Shown here one piece after another: positions 8,217-16,914 of a DNA stretch of 64,000 nucleotides. The translations under genes and the position numbers were made by a program. The stretch comes from Streptomyces malaysiense (GTDB lineage Bacteria > Actinomycetota > Actinomycetes > Streptomycetales > Streptomycetaceae), in the NCBI RefSeq assembly GCF_000980885.2, contig NZ_LBDA02000006.1, positions 124,001-188,000 of the forward strand, given 5' to 3'. A model generated the notes under the pieces. It made no database searches, was not told the origin of the DNA, and worked only from the letters and a program-made list of their open reading frames with translations. The first letter of the stretch is position 1. Every line of letters begins with the position of its first letter.

Positions 8217-8447
8217 ATGGAACACGACGGCCAACTCCAGCTCTATGCGGCGGTCGCGAACCAACTCAAGGAAGCGCACGCAAGAGTGCGCGCACTGCAA
8301 GTCCCGGAGGGCGTACGGATGGCGCTGACCCGGAAGCTGCTGGTCATTACGGCCGCGGCCAAGCACGATCTCGCCGGTGCGGCAAGGCGGCTTGAGCGGT
8401 TCACCGCGGACCTCGACGAGGGTCGGATCCCCGATGAGGACCGCTGA
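8217..8447 (+). CDS. Small conserved hypothetical protein
   Basis: A 76-residue soluble protein beginning MEHDGQLQLYAAVANQ, rich in Ala, Arg and Leu and predicted to be almost wholly helical (LKEAHARVRALQVP, LVITAAAKHDLAGAARRLERF). No known catalytic motif. I recall a nearly identical small protein at this position in S. coelicolor, between leuD and hupS, which supports it being real. The ATG at 8217 gives the conserved start. No clear ribosome site is seen, and a leaderless message is possible. Function unknown; the helical hairpin shape would suit a binding partner or small adaptor. Confidence 0.7.
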   Translation: MEHDGQLQLYAAVANQLKEAHARVRALQVPEGVRMALTRKLLVITAAAKHDLAGAARRLERFTADLDEGRIPDEDR

Positions 8448-8503
8448 ACGGCCCGAGCCCGCCGAGTCCGTTGCGGCACAAGGGTGATAAGCCCGTTTCG
8501 TGT

Positions 8504-8532
8504 TTGATTTGCGGTATATATCTGCCTAACGT
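8504..8532 (+). promoter_or_regulatory. Candidate hupS promoter
   Basis: TTGATT (8504-8509) and TAACGT (8527-8532) are separated by 17 bases within an unusually AT-rich stretch, about 50 bases before the hupS start. Confidence 0.5.
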
Positions 8533-8583
8533 GCGAAAAAGCTTGAACACATTCGTTCTGGCGATGTCTCCGAAGGGGAAGAC

Positions 8584-9231
8584 GTGAACAAGGCGCAGCT
8601 CGTAGAAGCGATTGCCGAGAAGGTTGGCGGCCGCCAGCAGGCGGCGGAAGCCGTCGATCATGTTCTGGACGCCATCGTCCGCGCGGTCGTCGCGGGCGAG
8701 CGGGTCTCGGTCACCGGTTTCGGGTCCTTCGAGAAGGTGGACCGCCCCGCGCGGTACGCCCGTAACCCCCAGACGGGCGAGCGGGTTCGGGTCAAGAAGA
8801 CCTCCGTTCCCCGCTTCCGCGCCGGTCAGGGCTTCAAGGACCTGGTGAGCGGGTCGAAGAAGCTCCCGCGCGGCGGCGAGGTCTCCGTGAAGAAGGCGCC
8901 CAAGGGCAGCCTGACCGGGGGCGCCGCGGCGACGGTGAAGAAGGCCGCCGCGAAGAAGACCGCCAAGGCGGCCGCGAAGAAGACCACCGCCAAGAAGACC
9001 GCGGCGAAGAAGACCACGGCGACCGCGGCGAAGAAGACCACCGCGAAGAAGGCGACCGCCAAGAAGACCACGGCGAAGAAGGCCACGGCGACCGCGGCGA
9101 AGAAGACCACCGCCAAGAAGGCCACGGCGAAGAAGGCCCCCGCGAAGAAGGTCACCGCGAAGAAGGCCCCGGCCAAGAAGTCGACGGCCCGCAAGACCAC
9201 CGCGAAGAAGGCCACCGCGCGCAAGGCGTAA
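8584..9231 (+). CDS. hupS: HU-family nucleoid protein with histone-H1-like lysine tail
   Basis: A 215-residue DNA-binding protein. Residues 1-92 are a typical HU domain ([16 protein letters not shown] at the start; the DNA-gripping arm includes RNPQTGERV and the signature GFGSF). Residues ~100-215 are a low-complexity tail built from AAKKTTAKK-like repeats resembling eukaryotic H1. This is the actinobacterial HupS type, which compacts DNA in spores in S. coelicolor. GTG 8584 is preceded by GAAGGGGAAG at optimal distance. The tail is encoded by near-tandem DNA repeats and may vary in copy number. Confidence 0.95.
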   Translation: MNKAQLVEAIAEKVGGRQQAAEAVDHVLDAIVRAVVAGERVSVTGFGSFEKVDRPARYARNPQTGERVRVKKTSVPRFRAGQGFKDLVSGSKKLPRGGEVSVKKAPKGSLTGGAAATVKKAAAKKTAKAAAKKTTAKKTAAKKTTATAAKKTTAKKATAKKTTAKKATATAAKKTTAKKATAKKAPAKKVTAKKAPAKKSTARKTTAKKATARKA

Positions 9232-9256
9232 GTCATCGACCAGGGCACTCACGCGC

Positions 9257-9286
9257 CGGGCCGGACTCCCAGGGGAGTCCGGCCCG
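9257..9286. terminator. Bidirectional terminator between hupS and the 67-residue gene
   Basis: CGGGCCGGACTCCC (9257-9270) pairs perfectly with 9273-9286, a 14-bp stem. It sits between two convergent genes. Confidence 0.75.
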
Positions 9287-9304
9287 CGGCGTGTGTAAGG
9301 GGAG

Positions 9305-9508
9305 TTACAGGGTCTGGAGCGTTACGAGGGTGATCCGCAGGGTGCCTTCCGCCCCCTCCGTCTCGATCCGCACCCGCTGTCCGGGCCGCAGCAGCCGCAG
9401 GCCGCCCCTGTCGAACGCCGCGGCGTCGAAGGGCACGGGGGTGCCGTCGTCGAGGAGCACCTGCCCGCTCCGGGTGTCGCTGTCGTACGTGTACGCGGTG
9501 GCCTGCAT
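9305..9508 (-). CDS. Small cold-shock/OB-fold-like protein
   Basis: A 67-residue protein. The pattern GQVLLDDGTPVPFDAAAF followed by GLRLLRPGQRVRIE recalls the strand order of a cold-shock domain, but the aromatic RNA-binding motifs (GFGFI, VFVH) are missing. It may be a degenerate OB-fold or simply similar in strand pattern. No signal peptide. It is transcribed toward hupS and shares its terminator; cofC lies upstream on the same strand about 110 bases away. I recognise it as a conserved streptomycete small protein rather than by function. Confidence 0.65.
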   Translation of the reverse strand: MQATAYTYDSDTRSGQVLLDDGTPVPFDAAAFDRGGLRLLRPGQRVRIETEGAEGTLRITLVTLQTL

Positions 9509-9617
9509 GGGTTCAGATTAGTGCCCGGCGGCCGTCGGTCCGAAGGACGCGGGCGGCACCCGGTTCCCACGGGCGGGCGGGGGACCCGGGACCCGGCCCC
9601 GCCTCGCCCCGGCCGGA

Positions 9618-10256
9618 TCAGGACCCGGGCGCCGGGAGGCCGGCGCACGCGGCGGTCGTGTACGGCCCGACCCCCAGTGCCAGCGCCGCCCGCAAGTCGT
9701 CCCCCGTGTCCACGTCCTGCCGCACCGAATCCACACCGCCGAGCAGAAGTTCCTCCGCGCCGGACGCCCGATGCCGCACCCGGGACCCGGGTCCGAAGCC
9801 CGGCCGCAATTCCCGGCCCGCCCCCGCCGCCAGCAATGTCGTACCGACCCCCGCCGCATCCGCGAGAAAGGCCCTGGGGAATTCCGCGGCAGCGCACAGC
9901 ACCCGCTCCAGTTCCTCCGCCCGCAACGCCGGCAGATCGGCGTTCAGCGCGGCCACGGCGGCCCGCGGGCGTATCAGCCGCACCGCCTCCGCCCCGTGCG
10001 CCAGCGCCGCGTTCAGGCCCCGTGCCGGGGCGTCCGGGACGATCCGCGCGCCCAGCGCGGACAGCTCGCGCCCGGCACGTCGATCGTCCGTGACGACCAC
10101 CACACCGACGACCCCCGGGCAGGCGAGGCCCGCGGCCACCGTGTCCTGGGCGAACGCCAGGACCAGCCCGGGGCGCACCCCGTCCGCCGCGGTGTCCGCG
10201 AGTCTGCTCTTGGCCCGGGACAGGGGCTTCAGGGGGATGACCAACGTCCACTGCAC
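9618..10256 (-). CDS. cofC: Phospholactate/phosphoenolpyruvate guanylyltransferase (coenzyme F420 synthesis)
   Basis: A 212-residue nucleotidyltransferase of the CofC/FbiD family. It activates 2-phospholactate or, in actinobacteria, phosphoenolpyruvate with GTP to make the side-chain precursor of coenzyme F420. Seen: N-terminal WTLVIPLKPLSRAKSRLA, VVVVTDD, and AALNADLPAL, the metal/nucleotide region of the GT-A-like fold. Start ATG 10256. The other F420 genes (fbiA/fbiB) are not in this window, as usual in Streptomyces. It is divergent from plsC-gpsA. Confidence 0.85.
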   Translation of the reverse strand: MQWTLVIPLKPLSRAKSRLADTAADGVRPGLVLAFAQDTVAAGLACPGVVGVVVVTDDRRAGRELSALGARIVPDAPARGLNAALAHGAEAVRLIRPRAAVAALNADLPALRAEELERVLCAAAEFPRAFLADAAGVGTTLLAAGAGRELRPGFGPGSRVRHRASGAEELLLGGVDSVRQDVDTGDDLRAALALGVGPYTTAACAGLPAPGS

Positions 10257-10465
10257 CGGCGTACCGCCCCTCTCTCGTCGCGATCATTGTCACCCGGGGC
10301 CGAAGAGGCGGGGCGCGCGGGCAGGCGCGCGGAGCCCCTCACGAGGGCGGGGGCGAGGCGTGTCGGGCGTACGGTGTTCTCGACAGACCGGCGCTCCGGG
10401 GCGACACTTGTGCGGCCCCCGCCGGGGTCAGTTCCCCGTGGGTCCCCCTAGAGGAAGGTGTCCTT

Positions 10466-11236
10466 GTGCCCCGCCGCAGAATCGGCTTCTGGTACCGCTT
10501 CGCCGCGGTGATCTGCAAACCGCCGCTGGTGGTTCTGATCAAGCGGGACTGGCGTGGAATGGAGCACATTCCGGCCGAGGGTGGATTTATCACCGTGGTG
10601 AACCACAATTCCCATGTGGACCCCTTCGCGTACGCGCACTATCAGTACAACACCGGACGGGTTCCGCGATTCCTGGCGAAGAGCGGTCTTTTCAGGAAGG
10701 GAATCGTGGGCGCCGCGATGCGCGGCACCGGACAGATTCCCGTCTACCGCGAGTCCACGGACGCGCTGAGCGCCTTCCGTGCCGCGATCGACGCCGTGGA
10801 GCGCGGTGAGTGCGTCGCCTTCTACCCCGAGGGCACCCTGACCCGCGACCCCGACGGCTGGCCCATGACCGGCAAGACCGGCGCCGCCCGCGTGGCCCTG
10901 CAGACCAGGTGCCCGGTGATCCCGGTCGCCCAGTGGGGCGCCAACGAACTGCTGCCGGCGTACGCGAAGAAGCCGAACATCTTCCCGCGCAAGACCCACC
11001 ATGTGCTGGCGGGCCCGCCGGTGGACCTGTCGCGCTTCTACGACAAGGAGATGACCCCGGACCTCCAGAAGGAGGCCACCGAGGTCATCATGGCGGCGAT
11101 CACCCGCCTCCTGGAGGAGATCCGCGGCGAGAAGGCGCCCGAGACCCCGTACGACCCGCGCCGCGAGCGGATCGAGCAGCGGCGCCGTACGCAGGCGCAG
11201 AACAAGGACAGGCAGGAAGAGGAGCACAGCAAGTGA
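10466..11236 (+). CDS. plsC: 1-acyl-sn-glycerol-3-phosphate acyltransferase
   Basis: A 256-residue membrane-associated acyltransferase that makes phosphatidic acid. The catalytic HX4D motif is H47-D52 (NHNSHVD), and the glycerol-phosphate-binding motif is FYPEGT. The N-terminal 25 residues (FWYRFAAVICKPPLVVLI) form a membrane anchor; the last 40 residues are highly charged. GTG 10466 follows GAGGAAGG with 7-base spacing. The stop overlaps the gpsA start as GTGA. The pair supplies glycerol-3-phosphate and acylates it, so the context fits phospholipid synthesis. Confidence 0.93.
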   Translation: MPRRRIGFWYRFAAVICKPPLVVLIKRDWRGMEHIPAEGGFITVVNHNSHVDPFAYAHYQYNTGRVPRFLAKSGLFRKGIVGAAMRGTGQIPVYRESTDALSAFRAAIDAVERGECVAFYPEGTLTRDPDGWPMTGKTGAARVALQTRCPVIPVAQWGANELLPAYAKKPNIFPRKTHHVLAGPPVDLSRFYDKEMTPDLQKEATEVIMAAITRLLEEIRGEKAPETPYDPRRERIEQRRRTQAQNKDRQEEEHSK

Positions 11237-12243
11237 GCACGCCCGTGCGGGTGGCCGTCATGGGCACCGGTTCCTGGGGCACCGCCTTCGGCATGGTGCT
11301 CGCCGACGCCGGCTGCGACGTGACCCTGTGGGCCCGTCGGCCCGAGCTGGCCGAGACGGTCAACTCCACCCGGACCAACCCCGACTACCTGGCCGGTGTG
11401 GAGCTCCCGGAGAACCTGCGCGCCACCGCGGACGCCGCCGAGGCGCTGCGCGACGCGGAGTTCACCGTCCTCGCCATCCCCTCCCAGACCCTCCGCCGGA
11501 ACCTCGCCGAGTGGCTTCCGCTGCTGGCCCCGGACACCGTGCTCGTCTCCCTGATGAAGGGCGTCGAACTCGGCTCCGCGATGCGGATGAGCGAGGTCAT
11601 CGAGGACGTCGCCAAGGTCGGCCCGGAGCGCGTCGCCGTCGTCACCGGGCCCAACCTGGCCCGCGAGGTCGCCGCCCGGATGCCCGCCGCCGCCGTGGTG
11701 GCCTGCGCCGACGAGGCCGTGGCCAGGCGGCTGCAGGCGGCCTGCCACACGCCGTACTTCCGGCCGTACACCGAGACCGACGTGGTCGGCTGCGAGCTGG
11801 GCGGCGCGGTGAAGAACGTCATCGGGCTCGCCGTCGGCATCGCGGACGGCATGGGGCTCGGCGACAACGCCAAGGGCTCGCTGATCACCCGGGGCCTCGC
11901 GGAGACCGCGCGGCTCGGTGTGGTGCTCGGCGCCGACCCGCTGACCTTCTCCGGTCTCGCGGGCCTCGGCGACCTGGTGGCCACCTGCTCCTCGCCGCTG
12001 TCGCGCAACCACACCTTCGGCACGAACCTCGGCAAGGGCATGACCCTGGAGGAGACCATCGCGGTCACCAGGCAGACCGCGGAGGGCGTCAAGTCCTGCG
12101 AGTCCGTGCTGGATCTGGCCCGCAGGCACGGCGTCGACATGCCGATCGCCGAGACGGTCGTCGGCATCGTGCACGAGGGCAAGCCGCCGGTCGTCGCGCT
12201 CAAGGAGCTGATGTCGCGCAGCGCGAAGTCCGAGCGACGCTGA
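11233..12243 (+). CDS. gpsA: Glycerol-3-phosphate dehydrogenase [NAD(P)+]
   Basis: A 336-residue enzyme reducing dihydroxyacetone phosphate to glycerol-3-phosphate for lipid synthesis. The Rossmann motif GTGSWGTAF is near residue 11, followed by LIPLASIC-type residues seen as LAIPSQTLR, and the substrate domain has GCELGGAVKNVIGLAVGIADG with the catalytic Lys. GTG 11233 overlaps the plsC stop, with GGAAGAGGAG upstream. Length is normal. Confidence 0.96.
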   Translation: MSTPVRVAVMGTGSWGTAFGMVLADAGCDVTLWARRPELAETVNSTRTNPDYLAGVELPENLRATADAAEALRDAEFTVLAIPSQTLRRNLAEWLPLLAPDTVLVSLMKGVELGSAMRMSEVIEDVAKVGPERVAVVTGPNLAREVAARMPAAAVVACADEAVARRLQAACHTPYFRPYTETDVVGCELGGAVKNVIGLAVGIADGMGLGDNAKGSLITRGLAETARLGVVLGADPLTFSGLAGLGDLVATCSSPLSRNHTFGTNLGKGMTLEETIAVTRQTAEGVKSCESVLDLARRHGVDMPIAETVVGIVHEGKPPVVALKELMSRSAKSERR

Positions 12244-12352
12244 GCGAGACCCCAGGGCCGCTGCGCGAAAACGTATGGACAGTGTGCGAAATCCGCCCGT
12301 TTTTGTGCGTTCCGGGGCGGAGCCGACGCTGTATCCGGGCTCTACCAACGGG

Positions 12353-12358
12353 TACTCT
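12353..12358 (+). promoter_or_regulatory. -10 element for a likely leaderless ddlA message
   Basis: TACTCT lies 9 bases before the ATG of ddlA and no Shine-Dalgarno is present. Transcription starting 7-10 bases downstream would begin at or next to the start codon. The -35 is weak. Confidence 0.4.
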
Positions 12359-12367
12359 CAACGCGAT

Positions 12368-13525
12368 ATGAGCACCGAGAACCTTCCCCAGAGCCCTGAG
12401 CAGCCGTCGCGCAAGCCCCGCGTGGCCGTCGTGTTCGGTGGCCGCAGCTCCGAACACGGGATCTCCGTGGTCACCGCCGGCGCCGTCCTCAAGGCCATCG
12501 ACCGGACGAAGTACGACGTCCTGCCGATCGGCATCACCCGGGACGGCCGTTGGGCGCTGACGGCCGACGAGCCGGAGCGGATGGCCATCACCGACCGCGC
12601 CCTGCCCGCCGTCGAGGACCTGGCGGAGTCGCACGAGGGCGACGTGGTGCTCCCCGTCGCCCCCGCCAACCGCGAGGTCGTCTACAGCGAGCCCGGCTCC
12701 GTGCCCAAGGCGCTCGGCGAGGTCGACGTCGTCTTCCCGGTGCTGCACGGTCCCTACGGCGAGGACGGCACCCTCCAGGGCCTGCTGGAGCTGTCCGGAG
12801 TGCCGTACGTGGGCGCGGGCGTGCTCGCCTCGGCCGTCGGCCAGGACAAGGAGTACATGAAGCGGGTCTTCACCTCCTTCGGGCTCAAGGTCGGCCCGTA
12901 CGTCGTGATCCGCCCCCGCGAGTGGCGGCAGGACGAGGCCGCCGCGCGCAAGAAGATCGTGGACTTCGCCGGCGAGCACGGCTGGCCGCTGTTCGTGAAG
13001 CCCGCGCGGGCCGGTTCGTCCATCGGCATCACCAAGGTCGACGACCTGTCCGGCCTGGACGAGGCGATCGCCGAGGCGCAGTCCCACGACCCGAAGATCC
13101 TCGTCGAGGCGGCGATCACCGGCCGCGAGATCGAGTGCGGTGTCCTGGAGTTCGAGGACGGCCCGCGGGCCTCCCTCCCGGCGGAGATCCCGCCGCCGGA
13201 CGCCCACGCGTACTACGACTTCGAGGCCAAGTACATCGACTCCACGCCCGGCATCGTCCCGGCGCCGCTCACCGACGAGGAGACCGCCGAGATCAGGCGG
13301 CTCGCGGTGGAGGCGTTCGAGGCGGCGTCCTGCGAGGGGCTGGTGCGCGCGGACTTCTTCCTCACCGGGGACGGGGAGTTCGTGATCAACGAGATCAACA
13401 CGCTGCCCGGGTTCACCCCGATCTCGATGTACCCGCAGATGTGGCAGGCGACCGGGGTCGGCTACCCCGAGCTGATCGACCTGCTGGTCCAGGCCGCGCT
13501 GCGCAGGTCCACCGGACTGCGCTGA
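12368..13525 (+). CDS. ddlA: D-alanine--D-alanine ligase
   Basis: A 385-residue ATP-grasp enzyme that joins two D-alanines for peptidoglycan precursors. N-terminal VAVVFGGRSSEHGISV, the dipeptide-site block VLHGPYGEDGTLQG, the ATP-grasp segment FVKPARAGSSIGI and the metal-binding FVINEINTLPGFT are all present. I chose ATG 12368 (MSTENLPQSPEQ), the family N-terminus I recall, over the upstream ATG 12275. No ribosome site precedes it, and a -10-like TACTCT lies at the distance of a leaderless promoter. Confidence 0.95.
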   Translation: MSTENLPQSPEQPSRKPRVAVVFGGRSSEHGISVVTAGAVLKAIDRTKYDVLPIGITRDGRWALTADEPERMAITDRALPAVEDLAESHEGDVVLPVAPANREVVYSEPGSVPKALGEVDVVFPVLHGPYGEDGTLQGLLELSGVPYVGAGVLASAVGQDKEYMKRVFTSFGLKVGPYVVIRPREWRQDEAAARKKIVDFAGEHGWPLFVKPARAGSSIGITKVDDLSGLDEAIAEAQSHDPKILVEAAITGREIECGVLEFEDGPRASLPAEIPPPDAHAYYDFEAKYIDSTPGIVPAPLTDEETAEIRRLAVEAFEAASCEGLVRADFFLTGDGEFVINEINTLPGFTPISMYPQMWQATGVGYPELIDLLVQAALRRSTGLR

Positions 13526-13542
13526 GGCGGCCGAGCGAGCGG

Positions 13543-14073
13543 TCAGCCGCGCATGGAGGCCATCCCCGTGGGGATGGCCTTCTTCACGGCCGCGGCCAGG
13601 TCCTCGAGCACCTGGGTGCTGTGGTCCGGCCCCGACAGCTTCTTCGGCAGGCTCACCTGCACGTACGCCTTGCGGCCCGCCGTCGTGAAGCGCCAGGTGC
13701 CGTCGCCCCGCTTCTCCATCAGCCAGTCCACGCCGTTGACCGCGCCGGCGATCGCGTCGGGGTCCTGGCCCTGGGCCACCTTGGGATCGATCATCTTCGG
13801 CGGCCGGACGATCCCGCAGCGCAGTATGATCGCCGGGTTTCCCCAGCCCGCCGTGTAGGCGGACCGGGGCTCGGGGTCGGCCCGGCGCCGCCCGTCCACC
13901 TCGGCGGGCAGCACCGCGCGCAGACTCCGGCACAGCGGGGCGGTCTTCGCGTCGGGACGGGGAGCCGCGACCGTGGCGCTGTCTTCCGAGGAGCAGCCCG
14001 CGACCGCGAGCAGCAGGACCGGCGCGGACAGGGCGGCGAGCAGGGCGGGGGGCCGGTGACGGAAGAAGTTCAC
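13543..14073 (-). CDS. DUF3515 family lipoprotein
   Basis: A 176-residue secreted lipoprotein. Residues 1-27 form a signal peptide with an Arg-containing start, a hydrophobic run and lipobox LAVAGC, so Cys27 would be lipidated and the protein anchored outside the membrane. The mature part has LCRSLRAVLPAEVDG, TAGWGNPAIILRCGI and GVDWLMEKRGDGTWRFTTAGR, typical of DUF3515. Function unknown. It converges on ddlA with only 17 bases between stops. Confidence 0.87.
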   Translation of the reverse strand: MNFFRHRPPALLAALSAPVLLLAVAGCSSEDSATVAAPRPDAKTAPLCRSLRAVLPAEVDGRRRADPEPRSAYTAGWGNPAIILRCGIVRPPKMIDPKVAQGQDPDAIAGAVNGVDWLMEKRGDGTWRFTTAGRKAYVQVSLPKKLSGPDHSTQVLEDLAAAVKKAIPTGMASMRG

Positions 14074-14093
14074 CGGCCAAGCGTAGACGGGGG

Positions 14094-14327
14094 CTACAGG
14101 TGCACGACCGGACAGGTCAGGGTGCGGGTGATGCCGTCCACTTGCTGGACCTTGGCGACCACCATGCGACCGAGTTCGTCGACGGTCTCGGACTGGGCGC
14201 GCACGATGACGTCGTACGGGCCCGTGACGTCCTCGGCCTGGATCACTCCAGGGATCTTGCTGATGGTCTCGGCGACGGTCGACGCCTTGCCGACCTCCGT
14301 CTGGATCAGGATGTACGCCTGTACCAC
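14094..14327 (-). CDS. Stand-alone Lrp/AsnC-type ligand-binding (RAM) protein
   Basis: A 77-residue protein consisting of just the Lrp/AsnC effector domain, with no DNA-binding domain: MVQAYILIQTEVGKAST, ISKIPGVIQAEDVTGPYDVI, then a beta strand ending TRTLTCPVV. Such RAM proteins bind amino acids and assemble as rings. GTG 14327 follows GGAGG closely and gives the conserved start; the longer upstream reading is unrelated. Possible roles are sensing or buffering of amino acids, or modulating a full-length Lrp. Confidence 0.9.
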   Translation of the reverse strand: MVQAYILIQTEVGKASTVAETISKIPGVIQAEDVTGPYDVIVRAQSETVDELGRMVVAKVQQVDGITRTLTCPVVHL

Positions 14328-14581
14328 GGAACCTCCAGGGCGGCCACGAGGATCATGTGGGGAAAAGGAACGCCACGGTATCGCGTCGCCGCTCCCCGCG
14401 GGGAGACCTGCGGGGACCGGGCTTGCGCGCCAGGGTGCAGGCACGACGGAAGTTGACGGTCGTCCGGGACCGTATCGGCGGTCGTTTCCGACCGCGTCGG
14501 GGTCATCTCGACGGTATCGGGGACACTGATGGGGCGCGAGTCAGCACGGTCAGGCAGAGGCAGAGAAGGGGAGTCAGGGAC

Positions 14582-15547
14582 ATGAAGGGCACGGTTGGTG
14601 AGCTCGGGGAATTCGGGCTCATCAGGGAGCTCACCTCCCGTCTCACCACCACTCCGGCGGTCCGTATCGGCCCGGGGGACGACGCCGCCGTGGTGGCCGC
14701 GCCCGACCGGCGGGTGGTGGCGAGCACCGACGTCCTGCTGGAGGGGCGGCACTTCCGCCGCGACTGGTCCACGGCCTACGACGTGGGACGCAAGGCGGCC
14801 GCGCAGAACCTCGCGGACATCGCCGCGATGGGCGCCGTACCGACCGCCCTGCTGCTGGGCCTGGTGGTGCCGGCCGAACTCCCGGTCAGCTGGCCGACCG
14901 AGATGATGGACGGGCTGCGCGACGAGTGCCAGGTCGCGGGCGCCGCCGTGGTCGGCGGGGACGTCGTACGGGGCGACACCATCACGGTGTCGATCACCGC
15001 GCTCGGCGATCTGCGCAACCAGGAGCCGGTGACCCGGGCGGGCGCCCAGCCCGGCGACCTGGTGGCCGTCACGGGCTGGCTGGGCTGGTCCGCGGCCGGT
15101 TACGCGGTGCTCTCCCGCGGCTTCCGCTCGCCGCGCGCCTTCGTGGAGGCCCACCGGCGCCCCGAGCCGCCGTACCACGCGGGTCCGGCCGCCGCCTCGC
15201 TCGGCGCGACCGCGATGTGCGACGTGAGCGACGGGCTGATCGCCGACCTCGGCCACATCGCCGAGGCCAGCAAGGTCCGGATCGACATCCGCTCCGGCGC
15301 GATCGACGTGCCCACGCAGATGAACGACATCGGGCAGGCCGTCGGCGTGGACCCGCTCCAGTGGGTGCTGACCGGGGGAGAGGACCACGCGATCGTGGCG
15401 ACCTTCCCGCCGGACACCAAGCTCCCGGCCCGCTGGAAGGTCATCGGGGAGGTCCTCAACCCCTCCGCGCTGCCGCAGGTGACGGTGGACGGGGCGCCCT
15501 GGACCAGCAGGGGCGGCTGGGACCACTTCGGGGACATAGAGCCGTGA
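14582..15547 (+). CDS. thiL: Thiamine-monophosphate kinase
   Basis: A 321-residue PurM/SelD-fold kinase converting thiamine monophosphate to the diphosphate cofactor. Motifs: GPGDDAAVV (metal/ATP), [24 protein letters not shown] and [14 protein letters not shown] 14582 follows GGGGAG / AGGGA. thiD overlaps by GTGA, giving a thiL-thiD unit in the last and middle steps of thiamine synthesis. Confidence 0.93.
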   Translation: MKGTVGELGEFGLIRELTSRLTTTPAVRIGPGDDAAVVAAPDRRVVASTDVLLEGRHFRRDWSTAYDVGRKAAAQNLADIAAMGAVPTALLLGLVVPAELPVSWPTEMMDGLRDECQVAGAAVVGGDVVRGDTITVSITALGDLRNQEPVTRAGAQPGDLVAVTGWLGWSAAGYAVLSRGFRSPRAFVEAHRRPEPPYHAGPAAASLGATAMCDVSDGLIADLGHIAEASKVRIDIRSGAIDVPTQMNDIGQAVGVDPLQWVLTGGEDHAIVATFPPDTKLPARWKVIGEVLNPSALPQVTVDGAPWTSRGGWDHFGDIEP

Positions 15548-16338
15548 TCCCGCCCCGGGTGCTCACGGTGGCCGGCTCCGACTCCGGCGGCGGCGCCGGG
15601 ATCCAGGCCGACCTCAAGACGATGCTCGCGCTCGGCGTGCACGGGATGAGCGTGCTCACCGCGGTGACCGCGCAGAACTCCCTCGGCGTGCAGGGCGTGT
15701 GGGAACTCCCGGCCGAGGCGGTACGGGCCCAGTACCGCAGCGTCGTGGACGACATCGGCGTCCAGGCCGTGAAGACCGGCATGCTGGGCTCGGCCGAACT
15801 GGTCGAGACCGTCGCCGAGTTGATCGCCGGCACGGACGCGCCCGCCGTGGTCGACCCGGTCGGCGTCTCCAAGCACGGCGACGCGCTGCTCGCCGACTCC
15901 GCCCTGGAAGCCGTGCGCACCAGGCTGCTCCCGGCGGCCACCGTGGCGACCCCCAACCTGGACGAGGTGCGACAGCTGACCGGAGTCCGCGTCGAGTCGG
16001 AGGACGATCTGCGACGGGCCGCGGACGCGGTGCTGGCCCACGGGCCGCGCTGGGTGCTGATCAAGGGCGGGCATCTGGCCGGTGACGCGGTGGACCTCCT
16101 GACGGACGGTACCGTGCGGCACGAGCACTGGCTGCGCGCGCCCCGCCACGAAAACCGGCACACCCACGGCACCGGCTGCACGCTCGCCTCCGCCGTCGCC
16201 TCCGGGCTGGCGCGGGGCCTCGCCGTCCCGGCGGCGGTCGCCGAGGCCAAGGAGTACGTCACCGGGGCGATCGCGGCGGGGTTCGCGCTGGGCGCCGGCA
16301 TCGGGCCGGTGGATCACGGGTGGCGGTTCAGGGCCTGA
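15544..16338 (+). CDS. thiD: Hydroxymethylpyrimidine (phosphate) kinase
   Basis: A 264-residue ribokinase-fold enzyme phosphorylating HMP and HMP-P. N-terminal [19 protein letters not shown], the anion-hole motif [12 protein letters not shown] near residue 208 and WVLIKGGHL are diagnostic. GTG 15544 overlaps the thiL stop. A hairpin shared with rpmB ends the unit. Confidence 0.94.
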   Translation: MIPPRVLTVAGSDSGGGAGIQADLKTMLALGVHGMSVLTAVTAQNSLGVQGVWELPAEAVRAQYRSVVDDIGVQAVKTGMLGSAELVETVAELIAGTDAPAVVDPVGVSKHGDALLADSALEAVRTRLLPAATVATPNLDEVRQLTGVRVESEDDLRRAADAVLAHGPRWVLIKGGHLAGDAVDLLTDGTVRHEHWLRAPRHENRHTHGTGCTLASAVASGLARGLAVPAAVAEAKEYVTGAIAAGFALGAGIGPVDHGWRFRA

Positions 16339-16401
16339 GCCGGCTCTGCGTCCCGCGGGCTCGCTCGTACGGGTCCGGGCCCGTGCCCGGATACGGCAAA
16401 A

Positions 16402-16429
16402 AGCCGGTCCATCCTGAGATGGACCGGCT
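16402..16429. terminator. Bidirectional terminator between thiD and rpmB
   Basis: AGCCGGTCCATC (16402-16413) pairs perfectly with 16418-16429 over a CTGA loop. A run of A residues just before it gives a T-tract on the minus strand, making it a canonical intrinsic terminator for rpmB. Confidence 0.85.
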
Positions 16430-16472
16430 CAGTGCAGCGAACCGACAAGTGGCCGCGCGCTCAGCTGTAGCG

Positions 16473-16658
16473 TCAGCGCGAGACCTTGCCGGCCTTGATG
16501 CACGAGGTGCAAGCGTTCACGCGCTTCGGCGTCCCGCCCACCACGGTACGCACACGCTGGATGTTCGGGTTCCAGCGGCGGGACGTACGGCGGTGCGAGT
16601 GCGAGATGTTGTTGCCGAAGCCCGGCCCCTTGCCGCAGACGTCGCAGTTGGCAGCCAC
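16473..16658 (-). CDS. rpmB: 50S ribosomal protein L28
   Basis: A 61-residue L28. It keeps two CXXC pairs (CDVC at 5-8 and CTSC near 50), so it is the zinc-binding C+ form; streptomycetes also carry zinc-free paralogues elsewhere. The basic segment [17 protein letters not shown] is conserved. The GTG start is preceded by GGAG on the minus strand. It is divergent from the DAK gene. Confidence 0.95.
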   Translation of the reverse strand: MAANCDVCGKGPGFGNNISHSHRRTSRRWNPNIQRVRTVVGGTPKRVNACTSCIKAGKVSR

Positions 16659-16694
16659 GGGTCACTCCAAAGACTTCAGATGCACTTACGGATA

Positions 16695-16712
16695 ATCCCG
16701 GCATGCCGGGAT
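16695..16712. promoter_or_regulatory. 18-bp perfect palindrome in the rpmB-DAK gap
   Basis: ATCCCGGCATGCCGGGAT is self-complementary throughout and lies about 36 bases upstream of rpmB between divergent genes. It could be an operator or a 5' hairpin of the rpmB message. No family of binder is recognised. Confidence 0.4.
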
Positions 16713-16914
16713 CGAGATCGTGCGATCTGAGATCTGGTTGGCGGTGCCAGGGGGAGAGCCCGATCGGATCGGGCAACCGGAGCAGCATAGCAAGCCTGCG
16801 TCGGTAGAGCGAAACTACCATGACCGGGAGGAGGCCCGCCCCCGGCCCGCTTCCGGTGGGCACCGCCCCGGGGTCTACGCTGCGAGCACGTCAAGCCGGC
16901 TCAGGGAGGCGCAG

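Noticed and set aside
8527-8532. tmRNA or other structured RNA in the AT-rich region before hupS
   Set aside because: No tRNA-like ends or conserved stems are visible; a simple promoter explains the composition.
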